Under the pieces are notes generated by a model. The model was not told the DNA's origin and did no database searches. It saw only the letters and a list, made by a program, of their open reading frames with translations. Of a stretch of 6,357 bases of DNA, positions 1 through 6,357 are shown piece after piece (the stretch's first letter is position 1; each line of letters opens with the position of its first letter). Position numbers and translations under genes: made by a program. The DNA comes from Chitinophagaceae bacterium (GTDB lineage Bacteria; Bacteroidota; Bacteroidia; Chitinophagales; Chitinophagaceae): contig JAIEQT010000007.1 of the NCBI GenBank assembly GCA_019747455.1, forward strand, positions 1-6,357. Direction: 5' to 3'.

Positions 1-666
1 ACGGCGTTTTAATACCAAGGCTCCGGCTAGCGCGGCGCAACCTGCTGAAATATGTACAACAGTTCCGCCTGCAAAATCTAGTGCCCCCATTTTAAATAGA
101 AAGCCCTCAGGATGCCAGGTCCAGTGAGCTATTGGCGCATACACCAGTAAACTGAATAAAGCAATAAACAAAATATACGCTGTAAAGCGAATTCTCTCTG
201 CCACGGCACCTACTACCAATCCGGGTGTAATGATGGCAAACATTAACTGGAATAAGGCGAATAGGGAAAGGGGAATCGTAGGCGCTAAACTCCAGGGTGC
301 GCCGGAATTAACCCCTTTAAAAAAAAGATGGGTAAACGGATTACCGATTACGCCGCCAATTGATTCTCCGAAACATAAACTGTATCCTACAAAAACCCAG
401 AGTACCGATACAACACCTGTTGCTACCACACTTTTGATCATGGTAGAGATCACATTCTTTCTATGTACCATACCGCCATAAAAAAAGGCTAAACCGGGTG
501 TCATTAAAAATACCAACGCGGTGGCTACCAATAGCCAGGTAATATCCGCGGCACTGTATTTTCCTCCGTCGTTAAAATTGGGGAGGGCAGGAACAAATAA
601 GGCAGCAATGGCTACTGCAGCCAATGCAGCAAAGGGGGCGAGTTGTTTAAAGGTGATTTTTGTCAT
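1..666 (-). CDS. amt: Ammonium transporter, Amt/MEP/Rh family (3' end cut by window edge)
   Basis: Inner-membrane channel that conducts ammonium/ammonia into the cell and feeds the glutamine synthetase-GOGAT route. I translated 222 codons from the ATG at 664-666 to position 1 with no stop; full Amt proteins have roughly 400 or more residues, so about half is visible. A hydrophobic N-terminal stretch (about residues 10-28) may be a signal peptide or an extra membrane helix. Family motifs follow: FFYGGMVHRKNV (61-72), FQLMFAIITPGLVVGAVAERIRF beginning at 139, and DFAGGTVVHISAG (197-209). By alignment from memory to E. coli AmtB, F143 matches the pore Phe107, W184 Trp148, D197 Asp160 and H205 the pore His168. 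The second pore histidine and the remaining helices lie beyond the edge. No Shine-Dalgarno is evident before the ATG, which is usual in Bacteroidota. It lies downstream of gltD in the same orientation. Whether a PII gene (glnK) follows cannot be seen. Confidence 0.96.
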   Translation of the reverse strand, partial: MTKITFKQLAPFAALAAVAIAALFVPALPNFNDGGKYSAADITWLLVATALVFLMTPGLAFFYGGMVHRKNVISTMIKSVVATGVVSVLWVFVGYSLCFGESIGGVIGNPFTHLFFKGVNSGAPWSLAPTIPLSLFALFQLMFAIITPGLVVGAVAERIRFTAYILFIALFSLLVYAPIAHWTWHPEGFLFKMGALDFAGGTVVHISAGCAALAGALVLKRR

Positions 667-714
667 TGCTTGCTGTTTTATTAAAAAATAAAATAATATT
701 TAATATTTTTATGA

Positions 715-744
715 AAATACTAAATAAAAATTAATAAAAGTCAA
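715..744 (-). promoter_or_regulatory. Candidate Bacteroidota-type promoter for amt
   Basis: Read on the minus strand, TTGACT (739-744) is followed, 19 bases after its TTG, by TAGTATTT (715-722). This resembles the Bacteroidota sigma-ABfr pattern of TTG at about -33 and TAnnTTTG at about -7. The spacing fits but the -7 element has two mismatches. It would start transcription some 40 bases before the amt ATG, so amt could be expressed separately from gltBD. The surrounding spacer is so AT-rich that chance matches are likely, hence the low confidence. Confidence 0.3.
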
Positions 745-779
745 TAATAATTAACATTTTATTTATTATAATATGTTTT

Positions 780-830
780 AATAAAACCCGCAAAATGCAA
801 TCGTATGCGCTGAATAACATGCGTTTTATT
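780..830 (-). terminator. Weak candidate terminator hairpin after gltD
   Basis: On the minus strand, AATAAAAC (823-830, overlapping the gltD stop codon) can pair with GTTTTATT (780-787), an 8-bp perfect inverted repeat. Two further G-C pairs are possible past a two-base bulge. The loop is about 35 nt and can form minor internal stems (for example CGCA with TGCG). The stem is A/T-rich and is not followed by a clean T run, so it is a poor intrinsic terminator. It could instead be a processing site or chance. Confidence 0.22.
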
Positions 831-2295
831 GCGCTAAAAAGCTGCGGTCTTTTGCTTCCAGCAAACTGCTACCCATGAGATATTCATCGATTTTTCGGGC
901 ACATTCTCTACCCTCACTAATAGCCCATACAACCAGTGATTGTCCCCTACGCATATCACCCGCCGTAAATACTTTGGGTAAACTGGTTTGATAATTTTTT
1001 TCAGTTGCCCTAACATTACCTCTTTCATCGAGCCCCACTTCTAGTTGTTGAATAAGCCCCGTATGTTGTGGATGTGAAAATCCCATAGCCAATAAAACCA
1101 ATTCACAGGCAATTTCTCTTTCCGATCCGGGTACTTCGGTAAAACCCGCCGCCTTGCCATCCGCACCCATCTTCCACTCCAAATCCACAATCAAAGCACC
1201 GGTTAAATTTCCATCCCCGTTGCCGATAAATTTTTTAGTAGCTACCGCCCATTGTCTGCGCGCGCCCTCTTCATGAGAAGAAGTGGTTTTTAATAACATC
1301 GGATATTGCGGCCAGGGCATATTCTCTGTTCTTTGCTCAGGTGGCTTTGGCATTAACTCAAACTGTGTAACAGATCTGGCTCCCTGTCTATTCGAAGTAC
1401 CTACACAATCACTCCCTGTATCGCCCCCGCCAATAACCAATACATTTTTTCCGGTAGCCAGTATATCTGCTTCTTCTAATTTTTCTCCCCCTATTCTTTT
1501 ATTTTGTTGCTTAAGAAATTCCATGGCAAAATAAATGCCTTTTAAATCTCGCCCTTCAACAGTCAAATCTCTCGGAATAGTAGAACCTCCGGCTAATACC
1601 ACGGCATGATTTTCTCGGAATAAATCGTTAACACTGGTATTAACACCCACATGCGCATTACATTTAAATAGTACACCTTCTTCCTCCATTACCTGTATTC
1701 TTCTATCAATTACCCATTTCTCTAATTTAAAATCCGGAATACCATATCGTAATAAACCACCGGGTTTGGCATCGCGCTCAAACACGGTTACACTATGCCC
1801 TGCATAATTTAATTGCGCTGCCGTTGCTAAACCAGCCGGACCAGAACCAATAACGGCAATCTTTTTACCTGTTCTAACATTAGGTTTTTTGGGTTTCACA
1901 AATCCTTTTTCAAATGCTATTTCAATGATATGTTTTTCTATTTCCTCAATCGTAACAGGAGGTTGATTAATACCCAATACACAGGCACTCTCACAAGGTG
2001 CCGGGCAAATTCTTCCGGTAAACTCAGGAAAATTATTCGTGGAAGAAAGAATATCATAAGCCTCTTCCCAACTTTGCCTATAAACAGCATCATTAAATTC
2101 AGGAATGATATTGCCGAGCGGACAACCGCTATGACAAAAGGGAACACCACAATTCATGCATCGGGAAGATTGTTGATTGAGTTGGGTGTCGCTCATTTTA
2201 TCAACAAACTCATTATAATCATGTATGCGTTCTGCTACACTTCTCTTTGAAGGTAGTGCTCTGGTATATTCTAAAAACCCGGTTGGTTTGCCCAT
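826..2295 (-). CDS. gltD: Glutamate synthase (NADPH) small subunit, GltD
   Basis: Beta subunit of NADPH-GOGAT. It oxidises NADPH on its FAD and passes electrons through iron-sulfur clusters to the FMN of GltB, in the cytoplasm. The 489-residue product matches the family length. The N-terminal domain carries the two cysteine groups of the [4Fe-4S] clusters: C46, C49, C54, C58 and C97, C101, C105. The FAD-binding Rossmann motif is VIGSGPAGLATAA (148-160), and the NADPH-site motif VIGGGDTGSD lies at 287-296. The C-terminal FAD contact VFTAGDMRRGQSLVVWAI starts at 442. I chose the ATG at 2293-2295 because it gives MGKPTGFLEY, the family's normal N-terminus. An in-frame TTG at 2305-2307 would add only four residues. 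The purine-rich GAAGAT just upstream of the ATG is a weak possible ribosome site. It lies 55 nt after gltB and is probably co-transcribed with it. No broken motif is seen. Confidence 0.98.
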   Translation of the reverse strand: MGKPTGFLEYTRALPSKRSVAERIHDYNEFVDKMSDTQLNQQSSRCMNCGVPFCHSGCPLGNIIPEFNDAVYRQSWEEAYDILSSTNNFPEFTGRICPAPCESACVLGINQPPVTIEEIEKHIIEIAFEKGFVKPKKPNVRTGKKIAVIGSGPAGLATAAQLNYAGHSVTVFERDAKPGGLLRYGIPDFKLEKWVIDRRIQVMEEEGVLFKCNAHVGVNTSVNDLFRENHAVVLAGGSTIPRDLTVEGRDLKGIYFAMEFLKQQNKRIGGEKLEEADILATGKNVLVIGGGDTGSDCVGTSNRQGARSVTQFELMPKPPEQRTENMPWPQYPMLLKTTSSHEEGARRQWAVATKKFIGNGDGNLTGALIVDLEWKMGADGKAAGFTEVPGSEREIACELVLLAMGFSHPQHTGLIQQLEVGLDERGNVRATEKNYQTSLPKVFTAGDMRRGQSLVVWAISEGRECARKIDEYLMGSSLLEAKDRSFLAQ

Positions 2296-2316
2296 GTTAA
2301 TCTTCAATTTTGGTTA

Positions 2317-2345
2317 CTTCGACCCTTCGACAAGCTCAGGGTGAC
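2317..2345. repeat. Short palindromic intergenic repeat between gltB and gltD
   Basis: The spacer contains CCCTTCGACAAGCTCAGGG (2323-2341 on the plus strand), bounded by ACCCT (2322-2326) and AGGGT (2338-2342), which form a 5-bp stem. Two further pairs can form inside it around a small bulge. A direct repeat CTTCGAC (2317-2323 and 2325-2331) overlaps the left arm. The GC-rich block contrasts with the AT-rich spacer around it. From memory, close variants of this string occur as scattered intergenic repeats in many bacterial genomes, including Bacteroidota. Only one copy is present here, so its repetitive nature is recalled, not shown. Confidence 0.55.
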
Positions 2346-2350
2346 ATTTA

Positions 2351-5300
2351 CTAGTTATGAATTAATAATTTCTTTTTTTGTAAAACCTTCTTGTAATCAC
2401 TCGGGAATACTTTTACAAAATGATGTAGTTGATTTTCAAAGTCTGATAAAATGAATTTTGCCACTGTGCTACCTGTGTAAGTAGCATGTTTTTCGATCAA
2501 TGCAAATAGGGTAGTAGCATCTTCCTGATCGAGTGGATCAAGCTCAACCATTTCTACATTACATTTCTCTCTAAAAGTTTTTTGTGTATCATATATATAA
2601 GCAATACCCCCACTCATGCCGGCTGCAAAATTTCTGCCGGTATCACCTAAAATCACCGCAACACCACCGGTCATATATTCACAACCATGATCCCCAACAC
2701 CTTCGGTAACAACTGTGGCGCCTGAATTACGCACTGCAAAACGTTCACCTGCTTTTCCTCTTATAAAAGCTTCACCCGAAGTAGCACCATATAAAGCTAC
2801 ATTACCAATAATGCTATTTTCTTCAGGAATGAAGTTTGCGTTGGCAGATGGATACACAATGAGTTTTGCACCACTTAATCCTTTTCCAAAATAATCATTG
2901 GCATCGCCTTCTAATTCTAATGTTATCCCTTTTGTATTGAAAGCACCAAAGCTTTGTCCGGCAGTACCGGTAAATTTAAAATGAATCGTATCATCCGCTA
3001 AACCTGCAGCCTTATATTTTTTAGTTATTTCATGGGATACTATTGTTCCGGCAGTACGATCGGTATTTTTGATCGTAAAGTTTGCCTTCACTTTTTGTTG
3101 GTGATCTATAGCAGCTTTCGCAGCATGCAATAATTGCCAATCCAGTACTTCTGCTAATCCATGATCCTGTTCTTCTTGTTTGTATAACCCTGTATTAGCC
3201 GATTCGGGCTCAACAAAAATAATTTTCGATAAATCTAGCTTGCTGTATTTCCAATGGGTATTATTCTCTTTTTGACGCAAACAATTTGCTTGGCCTACCA
3301 TTTCTTCAATAGTTCTAAAACCTAATTCGGCCATAATTTCTCTTAGCTCCTGTGTAATGAATTGAAAGAAATGAACTACATGATCGGCATTACCGGTAAA
3401 TCTTTTTCGCAAGTTTTCATCTTGAGTAGCCACACCAACCGGACAAGTATTCAAATGACATTTGCGCATCATGATACAGCCCTCTACAATGAGTGCCGCT
3501 GTTGCTACGCCCCATTCTTCGGCACCTAATAAAGTAGCAATGGCAATATCTTTTCCGGTTTTCATTTGTCCATCTGCTTGCACCACAACCCGGCTTCTTA
3601 ATTTATTTTTTACCAGTGTTTGATGTGTTTCTGCTAATCCTAATTCCCAGGGTAGGCCGGCATGTTTAATAGAACTGATAGGCGAGGCACCTGTACCGCC
3701 ATCGTGACCTGAAATTAAAATCACATCTGCTTTTGCTTTGGCAACACCGGCTGCAATGGTTCCAACACCTGCTTTTGAAACGAGTTTCACATTAATACGT
3801 GCCGCTCTATTTGCATTTTTTAAATCAAAAATCAATTGTGCCAAATCTTCAATAGAATAAATATCATGATGTGGTGGCGGAGATATTAAACCAACGCCAG
3901 GTGTGGCATGTCGTGTTTTACCAATCCATTCGTCCACTTTATGTCCGGGTAATTGTCCACCCTCACCAGGCTTAGCACCCTGGGCCATTTTGATTTGTAA
4001 TTCATCGGCTTCTGTAAGATATAATGAGGTTACACCAAAACGAGCTGATGCTACTTGTTTGATAGCAGAGCGCATAGAATCGCCGTTGGGTAAGGGATTG
4101 TAACGTTGTTCATCTTCACCACCTTCGCCAGTATTGCTCTTACCTCCTAATCGATTCATAGCGATGGCAAGGGTTGTATGCGCTTCCCATGAAATGGAGC
4201 CAAAACTCATAGCACCTGTAGCAAATCTTTTGTAAATATTGGTGGCAGGTTCAACTTCTTCGATAGGAATAGCAGGGCGTTGTTGCACAAATTCAAACTG
4301 GCTTCTTAGTGTGCAGGCTTTTTCACTTTGATCGTTGATAAGTGTTGAATATTTTTTAAAAGTTGCGTAATCATTTTTGCGTGTGGCATCTTGTAATAAA
4401 TGTATGGTTTGTGGATTAAACAAATGAAATTCACCTTTTCTTTTCCATTGGTATACGCCCCCAACAGGCAAGCGATCCATTGCTTTATCTTTTTTGCTAA
4501 AGGAGAAGAAATGTTTTGCTAATGTTTCTTTCGCAATTTCATCTAATCCCATTCCTTCAATGCGGGATGTAGCGCCGGTGAAATAAGTGTCGACCACATT
4601 TTTATTGATACCAATTATTTCAAAAATTTGTGCTCCTTGATAAGATTGTAATGTAGAGATACCCATTTTAGAGAATACTTTCAGTAACCCATCACAAACT
4701 GCTTTTACATAGTTTTTCTTAAGTTGTTCCGGATCTAAACTGGTTTGTATTTTACCGGTTAATTTCATATCTCTGATAGAAGAAAGTGCGAGGTATGGAT
4801 TGATTGCGGTGGCTCCAAAACCAATCAAGCAAGCAAAATGATGCACTTCCCATACATCGCCGGCTTCAACAATAATGCCTACTTGTCCGCGATACCCTTT
4901 TTTTATTAAATGATGATGCACTGCTGCAGTGGCCAGTAGTGTAGGAATGGGTGCGTGATCAGAATCAATGGCACGATCAGAGAGAATGATCACTTCAAAT
5001 CCATCCATTACGGCATCTACTGCGTATCTGCATAGGCGATCGAGACCAGCTTTTAAAGAACCCGGTTTTCCATCTGCGCGAAAATAGGTTTGTAGTGTTT
5101 TGGCTTGAAATACACCTGTATCAATACTTCTGATTTTTTCAAGCTCATGATTATTGAGTACCGGGTGTTTGAGCGCTACACTATGGCACGCCATCGGATC
5201 TTCGATTAATAAATTTCCGTTACTACCTGCAAAAGTTGCCAGCGACATTACCATACGTTCTCGGATAGGATCAATGGGAGGGTTGGTAACCTGCGCAAAT

Positions 5301-6357
5301 AGCTGCTTGAAATAAGCACTTATATGTTGTGGTTGTTCACTCAACACGGCGAGCGGTGTATCGGTACCCATAGACCCGATAGGTTCTTTACCTTCAAGTG
5401 CCATTGGGGCAATGATTGTATCAAGATCTTCTGTTGAATAACCAAATGCCTTTTGATATTTAAAAACCTGGTCGTGTTCCAGATGCGTGAACATTACGCG
5501 CGGTTCGGGTAATTCTTCCAAACGAATTTTATATTTATTCAACCACTCACCATAAGGTTGCTGCGCACAAATTTTTTGTTTGAGTTCTTCATCACTAATA
5601 ATTCGACCTTCTATCATATCTACTACAAACATTTTACCCGGTTGTAAGCGACCCTTCGATTTTACATTGGCGGGATCGATGGGTAACACACCTGTTTCTG
5701 AGGCCATGATCACGCGATCATCGTGGGTAACAGTATAACGAGATGGACGTAATCCGTTTCTATCTAGCGTAGCGCCAATGATATTACCATCAGTAAATGA
5801 AATAGAAGCAGGGCCATCCCAAGGTTCGATCATACAAGCATGGTATTCATAAAATGCTTTTTTAATAGGGTCCATATCGGCATTGCCATCCCATGCTTCC
5901 GGGATCAGCATCATCATTACATGTGGTAAAGATCTGCCTGTAAGGGTAAGCAGTTCGATCATGTTATCCAAACATGCAGAATCGGATTGCACACCTGAAA
6001 CGATGGGAAGGATCATATCTAATTCTTCTTTAGAGAAATAGGGTGTGGTAAATCCTTTTTCACTGGAGCGAAGCCAATTTAAATTTCCTTGTAACGTATT
6101 GATTTCGCCGTTATGCGCCATGTACCGGAATGGCTGAGCAAGTTTCCATGATGGAAAAGTATTAGTAGCAAATCGGGAGTGAACCAGACCAAATGCAGAC
6201 ACCATTCTTTTATCGCTGAGATCGGGAAAATATTCCCGTACTTGTAAGCTGGTGAGTTGTCCTTTATAAATAATTATTTTGGCAGATAAGGATGCGAAAT
6301 AAAAACCAATTTCATCTTTACGAATGGTATTATTTATGGTATGGGTTGCGTAATTGC
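2351..6357 (-). CDS. gltB: Glutamate synthase (NADPH) large subunit, GltB (5' end cut by window edge)
   Basis: Alpha subunit of GOGAT. It hydrolyses glutamine and channels the ammonia to 2-oxoglutarate, which is reductively aminated to glutamate at the FMN site. The reading frame stays open past the internal Met at 6203-6205 to the right edge (upstream residues include NNTIRKDEIGFYF and YKGQLTSLQVREYFPDLSDK), so 1334 residues are visible of about 1500. The missing part should hold the catalytic Cys1. In fragment numbering: the rest of the class-II glutaminase domain (1 to about 260) with RFATNTFPSW (61-70), HNGEINT (81-87) and DRNGLRPSRY (198-207); the central domain (about 260-650); the FMN/synthase domain (about 650-1060) with GEGGEDEQRY (743-752), SPPPHHDIYSIEDL and SGHDGGTGASP; the [3Fe-4S] cysteines C960, C966, C971 in CIMMRKCHLNTC; and the C-terminal GXGXG beta-helix (about 1120-1260). 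The stop is TAG at 2351-2353. The adjacent gltD indicates the NADPH form, not the ferredoxin form. No frameshift or lost motif was found. Confidence 0.98.
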   Translation of the reverse strand, partial: NYATHTINNTIRKDEIGFYFASLSAKIIIYKGQLTSLQVREYFPDLSDKRMVSAFGLVHSRFATNTFPSWKLAQPFRYMAHNGEINTLQGNLNWLRSSEKGFTTPYFSKEELDMILPIVSGVQSDSACLDNMIELLTLTGRSLPHVMMMLIPEAWDGNADMDPIKKAFYEYHACMIEPWDGPASISFTDGNIIGATLDRNGLRPSRYTVTHDDRVIMASETGVLPIDPANVKSKGRLQPGKMFVVDMIEGRIISDEELKQKICAQQPYGEWLNKYKIRLEELPEPRVMFTHLEHDQVFKYQKAFGYSTEDLDTIIAPMALEGKEPIGSMGTDTPLAVLSEQPQHISAYFKQLFAQVTNPPIDPIRERMVMSLATFAGSNGNLLIEDPMACHSVALKHPVLNNHELEKIRSIDTGVFQAKTLQTYFRADGKPGSLKAGLDRLCRYAVDAVMDGFEVIILSDRAIDSDHAPIPTLLATAAVHHHLIKKGYRGQVGIIVEAGDVWEVHHFACLIGFGATAINPYLALSSIRDMKLTGKIQTSLDPEQLKKNYVKAVCDGLLKVFSKMGISTLQSYQGAQIFEIIGINKNVVDTYFTGATSRIEGMGLDEIAKETLAKHFFSFSKKDKAMDRLPVGGVYQWKRKGEFHLFNPQTIHLLQDATRKNDYATFKKYSTLINDQSEKACTLRSQFEFVQQRPAIPIEEVEPATNIYKRFATGAMSFGSISWEAHTTLAIAMNRLGGKSNTGEGGEDEQRYNPLPNGDSMRSAIKQVASARFGVTSLYLTEADELQIKMAQGAKPGEGGQLPGHKVDEWIGKTRHATPGVGLISPPPHHDIYSIEDLAQLIFDLKNANRAARINVKLVSKAGVGTIAAGVAKAKADVILISGHDGGTGASPISSIKHAGLPWELGLAETHQTLVKNKLRSRVVVQADGQMKTGKDIAIATLLGAEEWGVATAALIVEGCIMMRKCHLNTCPVGVATQDENLRKRFTGNADHVVHFFQFITQELREIMAELGFRTIEEMVGQANCLRQKENNTHWKYSKLDLSKIIFVEPESANTGLYKQEEQDHGLAEVLDWQLLHAAKAAIDHQQKVKANFTIKNTDRTAGTIVSHEITKKYKAAGLADDTIHFKFTGTAGQSFGAFNTKGITLELEGDANDYFGKGLSGAKLIVYPSANANFIPEENSIIGNVALYGATSGEAFIRGKAGERFAVRNSGATVVTEGVGDHGCEYMTGGVAVILGDTGRNFAAGMSGGIAYIYDTQKTFREKCNVEMVELDPLDQEDATTLFALIEKHATYTGSTVAKFILSDFENQLHHFVKVFPSDYKKVLQKKKLLIHN

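Noticed and set aside
230..481. Plus-strand open frame of 83 codons
   Set aside because: It is antisense to amt, whose minus-strand translation shows all expected Amt motifs across the same bases. The plus-strand product has no recognisable domain.
834..1028. Minus-strand open frame of 64 codons within the 3' part of gltD
   Set aside because: Alternate frame of the conserved FAD-contact C-terminus of GltD; no independent support.
1283..1534. Plus-strand open frame of 83 codons antisense to gltD
   Set aside because: It lies over the NADPH-binding motif of gltD and has no recognisable domain.
1938..2250. Overlapping open frames on both strands inside gltD (70 codons minus, 106 codons plus)
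   Set aside because: Both cover the conserved Fe-S cysteine region of GltD in other frames and have no family resemblance; they are shadows of the real gene.
3903..4103. Plus-strand open frame of 66 codons antisense to gltB
   Set aside because: It lies over the strongly conserved FMN-domain coding region of gltB; openness is explained by the codon use of the sense gene.
5706..5721. Perfect inverted repeat ATGATC-ACGC-GATCAT
   Set aside because: It falls within gltB codons for the DDRVIMAS segment of the glutaminase domain. A 6-bp stem of this kind is expected by chance, and there is no regulatory context.
6203..6205. Internal ATG as the start of gltB
   Set aside because: The frame stays open upstream to the edge and encodes conserved GltB sequence (YKGQLTSLQVREYFPDLSDK), so this Met is internal and the gene is simply cut by the window.

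Overview
The window looks like chromosomal DNA of a member of the Bacteroidota, probably near the Chitinophagaceae. The reasons are moderate-to-low GC with very AT-rich spacers, no strong Shine-Dalgarno sequences, and GltB/GltD/Amt proteins that read like those of this phylum. The placement comes from recognition of the proteins; no database search was run.

All three genes lie on the minus strand, so transcription runs from high to low coordinates. The order is gltB (5' end cut by the right edge, 6357 to 2351), a 55-nt spacer carrying a short palindromic repeat, gltD (2295 to 826), a 159-nt AT-rich spacer with a candidate terminator and a candidate promoter, then amt (666 down to position 1, 3' end cut by the left edge).

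Together this is an ammonium uptake and assimilation cluster. Amt brings ammonium across the inner membrane. Glutamine synthetase, not in the window, makes glutamine. GltB and GltD form NADPH-dependent glutamate synthase (GOGAT), which converts glutamine and 2-oxoglutarate to two glutamates. All cofactor and catalytic motifs in the visible parts are intact. The GltB N-terminus, including the expected catalytic Cys1, lies outside the window.

I found no sign of an undescribed system, mobile element, CRISPR array or RNA gene. The points most worth a second look are the dispersed-type palindrome between gltB and gltD and the regulatory layout between gltD and amt.
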